The notes below the pieces were generated by a model that ran no database searches, was not told where the DNA came from, and saw only the letters and a list, made by a program, of their open reading frames with translations. DNA of 64,000 nucleotides. Source: Amylostereum areolatum (lineage: Eukaryota > Basidiomycota > Agaricomycetes > Russulales > Stereaceae). The position numbers and the translations under genes were made by a program. The stretch is from assembly GCA_012932865.1 (NCBI GenBank), contig SAXG01000079.1, positions 1-64,000 on the forward strand. The letters run 5' to 3'. Position 1 is the first letter of the stretch; every line of letters begins with the position of its first letter. This document shows positions 42,301-51,514 of this stretch, one piece after another.

Positions 42301-43360
42301 GCTCAGGGAGACGTTCAGACATAGCTTTGTCGAACACCGACTTGAACGAGCGATATTGCTCAGGGACCATATCTTCAAATGTTTTTGTCTTGACATCAGC
42401 CGCCTGTTCCGCAAGCTGTTGCACCTTGGTGAAGGTGGCACGTATGGCGAGGTCATTGGCCTGTTCTTCTCGTGCTAGTTGTTCAAGGGTGACTTCCTTT
42501 ACAACTCCCGCAGCACGTAGGCCATCTTGGGTCCAGGAAGCCAGGACAATGTCCGACTGCTCGTCGTCATCTTCTGTGAACCACTTTGCACCTGAAGGTG
42601 TACGGCGGGGAGAACAAACACGAGCATGCTGTACACGGCGGGCAGGGATCACGTACTTCGTGTTGCTTGGGTGGTTGGTCACCGTGTGGACACGAGGTTC
42701 TTTGACTTCAACCTCGTCAGCTTCAACGACGTCAATGGGTGGTTGTGGCCTAGACCGATGCTCAGGTTTGATGCGAAGCTTCTTGACCGGAGGTTTGTGT
42801 AGAACGCAAGTGGGTGGGCAGCGTGTCATGTCGACTTCTTCTCCATCCCAGTTGATTTCTGGGTTATGCTCCTTCAACCAGTCAGTTCCTAGGATCATGT
42901 CGTGATCACCGATGTCCGTGACAAAGAATTCGGCTGTTTCTTCATGATACGATTCTGTGGATTGCGTGTGGATGTGAACATGCTGGGTAGTCAAATGACG
43001 TACCCATCCCATTATGTTCTCTGTCCCATCTACATTGCGGACAGGGAACGGGCAGTCGAGGGTATCTAACGAGAGCCCTTTCTTTTCTGCAAATCTTTGG
43101 TTAATGATAATGCCTTCAGCGCCGCTATCCAGCAGCGCTTCAGCGTCGATTTTTCTTCCAGTGACTCGTCCAATCAGTTTGACATCTAGCAATATTGAGG
43201 GCGTGTGCCTATTCTTCGTGACCGTTGACAGTTTCAAGCAGGTTGGAAGGACACGCTCACTGGATTGCATGGATGATAGTACAGAGAAACGATTTGATGA
43301 TGCCATAGAAAAATCTTTGCCACCCACAGATGATGCGACTGGGGGGTGTTCTAAAAATAC
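39269..43360 (-). CDS. pol polyprotein of family E (intact)
   Basis: About 1352 codons are open from 43327, and the frame is also open back to the gag slip site. Protease DSG is at residues 67-69 (ALLDSGAEGI). RT has YMDDILVF near residue 512 and [13 protein letters not shown]. RNase H has [30 protein letters not shown] and [11 protein letters not shown]. Integrase has HHCC (GHPGRHKTYEIL...CAVCQ) and core acidic residues in TTDFVTDLP, ISDRGPQYAS and the Glu of GESERANQ. The chromodomain (YLVKWLGYPDSENEWRP) is near residue 1250. The frame runs past the polypurine tract and stops 18 codons inside the 3' LTR. All catalytic residues checked are present. Confidence 0.93.
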   Translation of the reverse strand, partial: VFLEHPPVASSVGGKDFSMASSNRFSVLSSMQSSERVLPTCLKLSTVTKNRHTPSILLDVKLIGRVTGRKIDAEALLDSGAEGIIINQRFAEKKGLSLDTLDCPFPVRNVDGTENIMGWVRHLTTQHVHIHTQSTESYHEETAEFFVTDIGDHDMILGTDWLKEHNPEINWDGEEVDMTRCPPTCVLHKPPVKKLRIKPEHRSRPQPPIDVVEADEVEVKEPRVHTVTNHPSNTKYVIPARRVQHARVCSPRRTPSGAKWFTEDDDEQSDIVLASWTQDGLRAAGVVKEVTLEQLAREEQANDLAIRATFTKVQQLAEQAADVKTKTFEDMVPEQYRSFKSVFDKAMSERLPERRPWDHAIDLKPDFQPKACKVYPLTPSEQQELDSFLDEHVKKEYIHLSKSSMASPFFFVKKKDGKLCPVQDYRALNKGTVKNQYPLPLISELVDKLKGAEVFSKMDVHWGYNNVRIKEGDEWKAAFKTNRGLYKPLVIFFGLMNSPATFQAMMNELFKDLIDGGKVVIYMDDILVFTETLEEHRELMMQVLQCLKDNDLFLKPEKCVFEQDSVEYLGLIISHDQIAMDPVKVAGITEWPTPRNVMDVQSFFGFGNFYRRFIKDFSKVARPLFELTKKDHPWDWTAECQDTFAALKAAFTSSPVLILPDPSKPYLVEVDASDFATGGILLQRGQDGHLHPVAYLSKSLTKPECNYDIYDKELLAIIRALEAWRHYLEGATHPVKIWTDHKNLEYFKEAQKLSRRQARWALFLTCFNFTLTHKPGLHHRPDPLSRRPDLKEGVENDHKERVLLDPKYFRICATRSCTVTTIGDAADLRRRIRDARTKDAEVVQAMDAILRNGPQSLVKDLQEWNLEDGMILFRGKVYVPADIKLRRDIVKSFHDSPMAGHPGRHKTYEILSREYWWPGMSVFVRDYVEGCAVCQATKNRPQHPHVDMIPNAIPERLFKVITTDFVTDLPPSDGYDAICMIVDRLSKAICIAPCTKKIDSNGTVDILLDRVWRHYGLWKQMISDRGPQYASKVMQETCAKLGIKASMSTAYHPQTDGESERANQEFEQYLRAFCNYQQDNWVKYLPFVEFSHNIRVHSATGHAPFELLYGFLPTMIPSVNPISKNLAIKEHFQHLEEIRKESQASLEMARNLMKRYNGDSTQEGVCFEVGDKVWLDGKNLKTTCPKAKLTAKRHGPFTITDVLGPVTYRLQLPPKWRIHPVFHASLLSAYKETDAHGPNFTQPPPELIDEDKEYEIEAILDSRPTRNKRGIEYLVKWLGYPDSENEWRPASALTHAKDAIAEFHRLHPNAPRSPKSLRLTQAEFLASTMDNELAFPAKAHLKEGVMSQIASILSLFVASRSVT
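43351..43360 (-). promoter_or_regulatory. gag/pol -1 frameshift site (E)
   Basis: Minus strand TATTTTTAGAAC: gag ends TAT TTT TAG. The -1 reading TTT TTA GAA CAC is open into pol (FLEHPPVASSVGG). Confidence 0.6.
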
Positions 43361-44382
43361 AAACCGCTAGCAAGATCCTTCAACATCGCCGCGGCCTCCT
43401 CACGCTCCTCCTTGCCCAACTTCTTCATCTTGTTGATCAGGACCAACATCTCCTTGACTGGATCCGCATTTGAGGTTGTTGCTGCTTGAGGGGACGAGGG
43501 AGCATGCGTGGAGGGTACTCCTGAGTTTGAGTCAGTTTCCAATGCTCCTACACATCTTCCGCTGCTCGAGTCCTTCGGGCAGTCGCGCAGCATGTGACCT
43601 GGTTGGCGACAGAGGAAACAACCACCTTCCTTGCGCAGGCGCTCGTGCTCAGCATCAGTGAGACGTCCTGGACGCCCTCCTTGGGTGCTGACCGCTCCAA
43701 CGCGTGGTCCACTGCTGGTGGAGGATGAGGGCCGTGCGCTAGTGGTCGATGACGAGGTCTTCTGCTTCCGGTCTGCAGGCGATGCGAGCCGGCGGTTGCG
43801 GAGAAAGGCTCCATTGAGCGCGCATGCACGAACCTTCCAGTCATCAAGAGTGGTAGGGAGTGGCCAAGTCCTCTTGCATTCCTTGCAAAGGCCACTGTTC
43901 AATCCTTCTTTGAAGAAGTAGAGAACGGACTCGCCTTGGAATCCTGAGCATGGGAGGAGGGACTCGAATTCAGTGATGTACTGCTGCACGGGGCGGTCGC
44001 CCTGCCTGAGGTCTGCAAGGGCATTCTGAGAGGTGATGGTCTCATCAAACTGCTTGAAGTCCTTGTCGAACTGGGCGAGGACCTCCTTGAGGGTGAGCCA
44101 CTTCGCACGAGTGGTCGTACCCGCTGGCTTGTTATCCTCGGCATCGAGGATCTCCTCCTGGCGCAACTCTGCCCATACGCCGGCGACTGAGCCTTCCATC
44201 AGAGAAAGCATCAGCTGTATCTGGTCATCGTTGCTTGCGTACTTCTTGCTGTTTGCCCTAAGGAACATGCGGACGGCATTTTTGAAGCGACACGACTCTT
44301 TGCAATCACCGGTGAATGGCTTAGGCTTAACGCCTATCTCGCCGGTGGAGGGGGTGGGGGTGGTCAAGGCTGGTTGAGACAT
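43351..44382 (-). CDS. gag of family E (intact)
   Basis: The start was chosen at ATG 44382 (MSQPALTTPTPSTGEIG) because D1 and D2 start at the matching place, just before GVKPKPF; the frame is open upstream to 44481. It encodes about 343 residues: capsid (LMLSLMEGSVAGVWAELRQE; FDKDFKQFDETIT; QYITEFESLLP; FFKEGLNSGLCKECK), a Ser/Thr linker, a CCHC knuckle (CFLCRQPGHMLRDC), and a helix (EMLVLINKMKKLGKEEREEA) ending GLYF-TAG. Gag forms the particle; pol follows in the -1 frame. Confidence 0.9.
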   Translation of the reverse strand: MSQPALTTPTPSTGEIGVKPKPFTGDCKESCRFKNAVRMFLRANSKKYASNDDQIQLMLSLMEGSVAGVWAELRQEEILDAEDNKPAGTTTRAKWLTLKEVLAQFDKDFKQFDETITSQNALADLRQGDRPVQQYITEFESLLPCSGFQGESVLYFFKEGLNSGLCKECKRTWPLPTTLDDWKVRACALNGAFLRNRRLASPADRKQKTSSSTTSARPSSSTSSGPRVGAVSTQGGRPGRLTDAEHERLRKEGGCFLCRQPGHMLRDCPKDSSSGRCVGALETDSNSGVPSTHAPSSPQAATTSNADPVKEMLVLINKMKKLGKEEREEAAAMLKDLASGLYF

Positions 44383-45621
44383 GGTGGTTGCGGGCGGTTG
44401 AAATGGGGGAAGAGGGTCAACAGGGGGGCAGGGGAACTGCAAGTACGTTGCGGAAGGACACGACATATTCATTGTGTGCAAGAGTGATCCTGTAGAATGC
44501 TTCTGCAGCGACCTCGAGTTCTTCGTCTAAGAGGAATGGTTTTTCACCTGTGACCCAGGTCCAATGATCAACATCTGCATCGTAGAAGCTGGGGTACCAC
44601 TCTACAACTGCATGTCCGTTCTTCTTGTAGGTGTACCACTTCTTTGTACGCTCACCGAATCTGATACCGAGGGGAACGGACCAAGGTTGGTCTCGTTGCG
44701 GTGGAGGTGGAGGGGAGCCTTCTTCTTGAGGAGCAGTGGCGACTTCTTCTCATTTGGGGGTCTGGGGGTTCTAGATACGGTCGTGCTCCTGCGCCGCAAC
44801 GTCGATATCAGTCTGTTTGACGTAAGGGAAACCTTCCTCGTCGTTGAAGTACCACTGGGCAGTGACTCCATCGTCGTGTGTCCAATGTACGGTTCGTCGT
44901 CCACCGAGGGTGAGGGCGTAGTACTCGCCTGGGTTAGCTCCACGAGTGAAGCCGAGAGGGAAGTCTGGAGTGGTGGCATGGGGGGGGGGGGGATTCGGAA
45001 GTGATGGTGGTGTCTAGAAAAAGTCCGCCGCGATGGGGCGACGGCCTAAGAGGCGAGCGGTGAGGTAGGAGGCTTTGAGAGCCTGGCGGATCTTGTGCTG
45101 ATGACGACGCTGTTGCAGCTCCTTGTGGCTGGTGATCGTTTGACGGAGTGGTGGTGGCGGAGTAGATTCGGGCGTAGGGAGGGCAAAGTTATAGACAGTG
45201 GGGAAGCTTTGACGGACAAGCGATGGTGGCAGATGGGTGTTGGAACAGGTGTGCCAGGTGGGGGAATGGATGGAAAACTCGAAGCAGTTCTGATCTATAT
45301 CGAAGCGCACAACAACGCGAGCGTAGAGGCAGAGGATCGTCTGCCTACTGTGACCGTGGTTCCAGCGCCACTCGTAAATGCGGCAGTTAACACCATGGAC
45401 TTTCCAGGTGTGCTCTTTGCAGAGGAGCTCAAGGGCGCATAGGCGATCGACAGTGACGGCTTCTTCTCGAGGCCAAGGGAAGGGAGCGTCGCGGTTGGAG
45501 TTAAAGGTTTGGAGGTTGAATGCGATGAAGATCGGTTGATCAAGTGGTTCCAGGATGGGGGATTTAACATCGTAAAGACGGCAAGGGATGTGGTGAAGTG
45601 GGTGTGGGAGAGATTGTCCTA
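44383..45621 (-). other. E leader: ORF0 and gag N-block
   Basis: The ORF0 end is at 45310-45014 (HKIRQALKASYLTARLLG then RRPIAADFF and TAG), with upstream ORF0 sequence (VNCRIYEWRWNHGHS) at 45480-45310. The N-block follows (GEYYALTLGGRRTVHWTHDD; WYFNDEEGFPYV; KWYTYKKNGHAVVEWYP) at 44960-44580, broken by frame changes around a C run at 44980-44995 and by TAGs. The same order occurs in D1. The leader is ~1.2 kb, long for a Ty3/gypsy element. Confidence 0.55.
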
Positions 45622-45994
45622 GTGTTAGGGATCAGTCCAGCGACTGGCAGATCACCCAAGTTACCCAAAGAGAGAGAAAAAGGAGGATGGATTGGCAGGA
45701 GAGGGTCCAAGTTCAGGTGTAGGGCCGAAGCAGTACATGGGGAATGAAGAGGATGATCTAAGGAAAAGGGACACAGAGGAGAGCCTTATATATGTACAGG
45801 ATCGATGATGCGAGAATGGTGCGAGCAGGAGAGAACAATAAGGAAAAGGAAGGGGGAGGATGTGGTCCGGAGCAATGATGTCATAGATGGAAAGATAAGA
45901 GGAGTCAGGCTGATGACGTCATGTGATGGGAAATGTAATCATGTGACTGAATGTGATGCAACGAAAAGGGAAAGGATTGAGGCGATCCGTGACA
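45622..45994 (-). repeat. 5' LTR of E (373 bp)
   Basis: Plus-strand ends are TGTTAGGGATCAG and GATCCGTGACA. The TATA on the minus strand is at 45784-45793. The inner flank on the minus strand is CTAGGACAATCTC. Confidence 0.92.
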
Positions 45995-46557
45995 CACGGC
46001 ATCTGAAGCCCAAGTTTCTGTTTCTCGCTCGTCTAGTTTTGTTGCGCCTTGGTGGCCTGGTTCTCGTTTGCATACACGCATTGTTGATTTGGACTGTACT
46101 ACTACGGGGGATATCCCCATTATGACTTCTCTTACGGACTCTATCGGTACGGGCATGTGTCCCGTTGTTATTTTAGATACTCAGGCTTCGATATGTGAGC
46201 CTTCAGCTTTAGATACGGCATCGGTTTCAGCCTCAGTTTTGGATACAGCTTTAGATATGGACTCAGTTTTATGTATGGACCCTGTGAAGTCAGGGACAAC
46301 GCCGTGCGATGGAAGGGGCACGGCACCCAAATCATGTTATATGGCACCTGGAACGGCTCAATGGATGCTTCGTTGCTTAAGGGAAGACAAACCTGAAAGC
46401 ACAATTGCAATCCTTCGCATCTGGACGCACCATCGACACTGCGACAAAGCTACTTATGAAGCTATCAAGGAGATAACTGGCATGGAAGATGAATTAGCAT
46501 GCCAAGATTTACTAGAGCTCGCCACTCCCATGCAGTCCATACGCTCCTCGAGTACTA

Positions 46558-46851
46558 CATCAGGAAAAACCTCCCTTACTAAAATCAACAAATCGAGCAA
46601 ATTAGCGCTAGTTAGAGGGGGACCTTCCTAAAGTGAAGTAACGGGCTCTATTCTCACAAAACCCCGAACACATTTCGATGCACCGTCGTTGACATTGACC
46701 TCATATTTGCACTTCAAATACATAGTTGAGGCCAGAAGGGTGATAGGGACCTACGTCGACGTAGTGCCTTGCAGGTTGGCAGCGGGAATAGGGAATTAGG
46801 AAGGTCCCCCTCTAATTAGTAGATTTTTAGTAAGGGAGGTTTTTCCTGATG
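46558..46851. mobile_element. 294-bp MITE with long inverted repeats
   Basis: The ends CATCAGGAAAAACCTCCC and its complement are perfect over about 27 bp, followed by a further inverted block (TTAGAGGGGGACCTTCCTAA). It is flanked by TA on both sides (46556-46557 and 46852-46853). No coding capacity. TA duplication and TIRs suggest a Tc1/mariner-type non-autonomous element. Its insertion shifts the C pol frame. Confidence 0.85.
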
Positions 46852-47766
46852 TAAGGAACAAACGGTCATTCTCACACAACTTGTGGTAGATTCCAAGCGC
46901 ATTGTCAAAGCTCTCGCACTCCTGGACAGTGGTTGCACTGGCTCGTGTATCAACACGAAGTTTGTGCAGGAAAATCTCATCCCCACGCAATGGACTGCTT
47001 GCCCAATCCCAGTACGAAATGCAGATGGCATGCTCAACGCAGGAGGTCCCATCACGGAATATGTCACGCTTCGTCTAATCATTCAAGACCATGAAGAAAA
47101 CATCGACCTCGTGGTCTCCAATCTAGGAGATACAGACCTCTTCGTCGGACATGAGTGGCTAAAAAAGCACAATCCTCGCATCGACTGGAAATCGGGATCA
47201 ATTGAATTCGACCGATGCCCTACGAGCTGCTCTCGTCCCCCTCCCCTTCTCAATATTGATGATGACGAAGAAGAGGAGGAAGAGCCAGTCCACATGGAAA
47301 AGGATGAGCAGCTGTTCGCTTTTGACTGGGACGGTTACAAGACAACCTACCACATCTGGACCCATGCATCAGACATTGCAATCGAGGAGCACGCTAAGAA
47401 AAAGGAACAGACCTTCTCGGAGCGAGTCCTAACGGTGTACCATGAATTCAAAGACATCTTTGACAAAGACGACTTCGACAAGCTTCCTGAGCGACACCTA
47501 TGGGACCACGCCATTGAACTCACTCCTAACTTCAAGCCGGTCGATTGCAAAGTTTACCCCCTCAAATTGGACGAGCAGAAGCAACTGGACGCCTTTTTGG
47601 AAGAGAACCTGAGATCTGGCCGGATCCAGCCATCCAAATCACCCATGGCCTCCCTATTCTTCTTCATCAAGAAAAAAGACGGCTTGTTACCCCCTGTACA
47701 AGACTATCGAAAGCTCAATGAAATGACAATAAAGAACCGTTACCCGCTCCCGCTCATCCAAGAGTT

Positions 47767-48316
47767 TGTTAAGGACGGTCCTTATCACGTGACAAGCGGC
47801 TCAGGCTACAGTACTCGTGTGTGTGAGAAGTGGGATCAGGTGATCCAGACGTCTCGGTTTATGCGAAGGTTGAAGTCGATAGGCGAAGCAGTAAGTCTTC
47901 ACAGAAGACTTAGGCGAGCTTTCGACTTAGTTACGTTAGGCTCTCTTTAGTAGCTTTAATAGGAGGTTCTATTTAGAACAGTCCTGTATTTACAAAGAGA
48001 ATGAGCTGGGGAATGGCTCGTTCGTTGAGCCTCCCTTTATAAGAAAGGAGGTCAAGTAAACATATGTACATTGAGCGACGGTCGTATCAGGTATCTACGG
48101 AGACGGGACTGTGGCACCGTCGTGGCTATGCTATTGAGACGATGACGATCTGCGGCACTGTCGTGGCTATGCCGTCGAGACGGTGACGGTCTGTGGCATC
48201 GTCGTGGCTGCGTCACGGAGACGGTTACGAGCTGGGGCATAGTCGTAACCTGTCGTTTAGCGACGTCTTTCCGAATGGGGAAGTGGAAAATGGGATACCT
48301 TGAGCGAGTTGTAACA
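47767..48316 (-). repeat. 3' LTR of A2 (550 bp)
   Basis: Ends TGTTAAGGACGG and GAGTTGTAACA. It carries four U3 tandem units (core CTGTGGCACCGTCGTGGCTATG), one more than A1. The length difference is 41 bp. Confidence 0.93.
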
Positions 48317-48546
48317 CTAGCCCCTTCTCTAGAATCGACGTCCCGTTGATTTACGAATTGTATTACTGTTAAAGGGATTTCTTGAATCGGTTCTCGATCG
48401 CTTGTTCGTCGCCATCTTTGGAGGAAGATGATTGATGCGAGAAGGGTGAAGACCGTGAGTCCGACGATAACGCTCAGGACGACGGCAAGCCAGCGAGGAG
48501 TGGTTGCTGTGAGGATCGTAAGGTCGGGTGATTGTGTGGGTTGCAT
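48052..48546 (-). CDS. ORF5: single-pass membrane protein (A2, open)
   Basis: ATG 48546 (MQPTQSPDLTILTATTP; another ATG lies one codon upstream). A ~25-residue hydrophobic segment follows (LAVVLSVIVGLTVFTLLASI), then basic FLQRWRR, predicting a short outside N-terminus, one membrane span and a cytoplasmic tail (SDREPIQEIP...NQRDVDSREGAS). The frame crosses the polypurine tract and stays open ~88 codons inside the LTR to 48052, about 164 residues in all. There is no cleavable signal peptide and no glycoprotein-like ectodomain. It is the only open copy in the window. Family unknown. Confidence 0.65.
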   Translation of the reverse strand: MQPTQSPDLTILTATTPRWLAVVLSVIVGLTVFTLLASIIFLQRWRRTSDREPIQEIPLTVIQFVNQRDVDSREGASVTTRSRYPIFHFPIRKDVAKRQVTTMPQLVTVSVTQPRRCHRPSPSRRHSHDSAADRHRLNSIATTVPQSRLRRYLIRPSLNVHMFT

Positions 48547-48620
48547 CATGCTTCTGAGCCCTCGTGTTTTGATGTTCACTCCTTTTATCCTTATCCGGAG
48601 TTAAGCGATAGAATTCTATT

Positions 48621-49004
48621 CTACCGCTTCAGCAACGCTTCCACTACTTTGACGTCCTCTCCGTCTATTGTGGGAGACCCTAACCGATGCCCTATCCTGG
48701 CCGTCGTCGCGTGATCCGGGCTTCTGAACCGGGGTCCGTGTTTCCGGAAAATCCCTCTGATGCCGCATCTTCCCTTCGATTCCCGCATAGCTTCTTCGTC
48801 AAGGCTTCTCAGCCTCTTCATGGCACGAGCGATGTCCGGACGGTTTAGGAGTTCCGTGACTCGTTTGAGATGACGGAGGAGTTCCTCGTCGCGTGGGTCG
48901 GGTGTGGGAGTACGCGAAGGGACGGGCGAGGGAGGAGGAGTGGCAGGGGGAGTATAGTCGGTGGTGGAGAGGTTGCGCGAGGAGGAGGTGAGGGTAGAGG
49001 ACAT
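48621..49004 (-). CDS. ORF4: conserved 127-residue protein (A2)
   Basis: It is intact with the same start, stop and length as in A+ and A1. It ends 72 bases before the ORF5 ATG, suggesting they are read from one downstream message. Retained in a derivative that lost nearly all pol. Confidence 0.75.
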   Translation of the reverse strand: MSSTLTSSSRNLSTTDYTPPATPPPSPVPSRTPTPDPRDEELLRHLKRVTELLNRPDIARAMKRLRSLDEEAMRESKGRCGIRGIFRKHGPRFRSPDHATTARIGHRLGSPTIDGEDVKVVEALLKR

Positions 49005-49013
49005 ATTGTTTGG

Positions 49014-49360
49014 TTTTTCTGTTTGATCTCTCCCAGAGTGTTTCGAGATCCATCAACGTTGTATATTAGTATCGGCTTCTTAAGACGGATCAGATTCATC
49101 TTGTGTTTTTGTACGAAATCTGGATGGATCAGAGTGCTGCTTGCTCCGCTATCTAGTAGCGCTTTTGCTGCGGCTTTATGGAACTTTCCATGAAACATAA
49201 CAGGTATATGAATTGATGGAGCGTGTGCTGCTCCGTCTTGGTACGACCTTATATACACTGTTCTATTTACGTCATCTTCTGTTTCCTGCACAGGAGATTG
49301 ACTTGAAAAGTTCATTGTCTGTGTCCTCTCAACAGCCGCGTTTGAAGGATGATTTAAAAA
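49014..49360 (-). pseudogene. pol start/protease fragment (A2)
   Basis: In the -1 frame after gag: MNFSSQSPVQETEDDVN, then the protease core ALLDSGASSTLIHPD through NTLGEIKQK. There the sequence jumps to the ORF4 upstream region at about 49014 (GAAA/AACC junction with short shared A/C bases). Confidence 0.85.
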
Positions 49361-51452
49361 TCCTGATTGTTCTTGAAAATGTTGGCAGTGCGTGCAAACG
49401 TTTCGCTGTCCATCTTGTTCACAAGTTTGGTGATCTGATCAATCGGAGATTCTTCCGATGTTAGGTTTGCCGTTCGTGCGTTGATCATGGTTTGGGTACG
49501 TTTCTCTGGGCAGTTCCTGGAGATGTGTCCTGGTTTTCGGCAGTAGAAGCATGATCCTGATTTCTGGAGTTCTGTGCGTTCTTGCGGGGTGAGGTGTCTG
49601 AAGTTCCGGCTGTTATTTCCTGTTTGAGCAACTCTGGCGGTTGTAGTGTTTCCTTTATTTCCATTTCCCTTTCTGAATGGAACATATGTCTGTGGTTTCT
49701 TGTACAGGAGTGTGAGGTCACTCGTCGGGTTCATTGGTCTCATGTAATGTCGTTGGAACGCTTGAGCTTCTCGCCAGTTATTGTCAATGCGTAATGCGAG
49801 TTCATACCATTCGTCAATATCGTTGGAGATGTGGTCTCTCTTGAGGATCTCGACCACGATATTATTGCGCAGTCCTCTCTTGAATTGGTCAATCAGTGCT
49901 TTATGATCGTAACCAGCTTTCATGGTGTAGTCCCTGAAGATTGTAATATAATCTTTGGTTTCCATGGTGCCTTGCTCTAGGCGCTGTATATTGAATCTAG
50001 CGTCTCTTCCTGGGTCTATTTCTCCGAAGGTTTCTAAGAAGTAGTCGCGGAATGCCGTCCATGGAAGGTATACTTCTGGATCTAGACCACGATCTCGTAT
50101 CTTGTCGATCTTGCTTATTAAAAGGGACGCCCAGTGGAGGGCCGGTCCATCGGTGAGATGCGAGAGTACGAAGGTTATCTTACGCATGTTGGCCGCATAC
50201 GCGTTGGGAAATGCTATGAAGCGAAGTACGCATTGTTCTATGAACTTTGCTGCTTTTGCCCGGTCCCTTCCGTCGTATACTCCTAGTGCGTTTAATTTGA
50301 ATCCTTTGTCCTTGTCATCGGGTTTTGATCCGATTGTTCCTGTTCCTCCTGGTGGGGAATTCCCTGGTGGGTGCTTCGATTCTTTCGGGAGATCCGCGGT
50401 TGCTCCTCTTCCGAAAACGTAGTCTTGAACCTCTTTTCCTTTCTTATTGTCAATTGATCGGTCGGACATTGATGGTGATCGTGGTGATAGCATTTTCCAT
50501 CTTGTTGGTTCTGCTACACCTGATCCTAGGGGAACTTGTCCTATTGGTTCGACCATGCTAAATCCTATGGGGAATCGAGTCTCATGTCTCAGTTTTGCGG
50601 GATCGGCTGGTGTTGGAGTTGCAGGCGTCTGGTGCGGTACATTAGTCTCTCCAGGGGGGACATTGCCAAGTGCGGTGGCGGGGTTGGGTATCGAGGTGGC
50701 GGTGTCTCCCATTGATGCGATGTTTTCGGGTTTTCCAAATAGATTTCCTTTTCTTCCTCTTGTGGTTCCGAAGATGTCGTCAGGTGATTGTGATCTTGTT
50801 GGGTTCTCTGTACGTTCCTTTGTTTCTGCTGTGCTCGATGGGCTGCGTTCTTGACTTCCTCCGGGATCGGACTTAATTTGGGGGCTTGATATAGTTCTCT
50901 TAGGTTCTGGTGTGGTTTCCTCTGGAGGCGGTGCAGCTGTTGTGGGTTCTTGAGGATGCTGGAGTTCGGTTCGAGGGTTCTGTGGTTCGGTTGTTGTATC
51001 GGCTGTGTCGGTATCTGGATCAAATTCCCAGTAGTCCTTAATATTCCCGGTGTAAGGCTTCTCTTCGACTTTCTGTGTGTCCGGGTGTTTCCAGAGTTCT
51101 TCTGATGAGAGGGGCCTGATATGAGGTCTTGAATAATCTGGGCGCTTCCAATGTGAGTTGTCGTAGCTTCCGTCTTCCTTTTCTCTTTTGGATCTATCTT
51201 TGTAGTATTCTGCTGCTGGGGGAAGGTTGTATCTGTATATGGGTGGGTTCCACTGGTATACGTATGTCCCTTTGCTTTCTTTTGCGATGAAGGCTCCGTC
51301 GTAGTAAAAGATGAGATTATAGGGATCAAATGTCCAGCGATGATCTTCGTTTCCGTTGGGGAATTCTCAACTGCAGTTTGATTGGAGTTGAGGGATCTCA
51401 AAATCTGATGGTCTTTTTTCAGCGGGTTGTTCCGCTGACTCCGTGGTGGGTG
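49354..51452 (-). pseudogene. gag (A2), N-terminus broken
   Basis: The ATG used in A1 reads ACG here (near 51452), and a TGA (SNCS-stop-EFPNG near 51367) follows. From MGDTATSIPNPAT (50712), 452 codons are open: linker, capsid (KFIEQCVLRFIAFPNAYAAN; LSHLTDGPALHWASL; YDHKALIDQFKRGL), CCHC (CFYCRKPGHISRNC), and NNQDF-TAA on T5 at 49354. A truncated gag from 50712 could still be made. Confidence 0.85.
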
Positions 51453-51514
51453 TTTCGTTTGACGCTCTGCGCCAAACTGTAGGGTGAGCTAATGTAGAGG
51501 AGAGCTCGTTCTAG

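Larger units (their letters stand above)
38953..45994 (-). mobile_element. Family E Ty3/gypsy element (best preserved gag-pol)
   Basis: 3' LTR 38953-39324 (372 bp), polypurine tract (minus strand TTAAAGAGGGGGTAA), pol, gag, leader, 5' LTR 45622-45994 (373 bp). Gag and pol are each uninterrupted. The LTRs differ at about 16 positions, all transitions. The flanks (GGTGC at 38948-38952 and CACGG at 45995-45999) are not duplicates and belong to different host elements (D2 and C). Confidence 0.92.

Noticed and set aside
48052..48546. ORF5 as a classical retroviral envelope
   Set aside because: It is far too small, with no cleavable signal peptide, no cysteine-rich ectodomain, glycosylation array or furin-type site. 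Only one anchor segment is seen.
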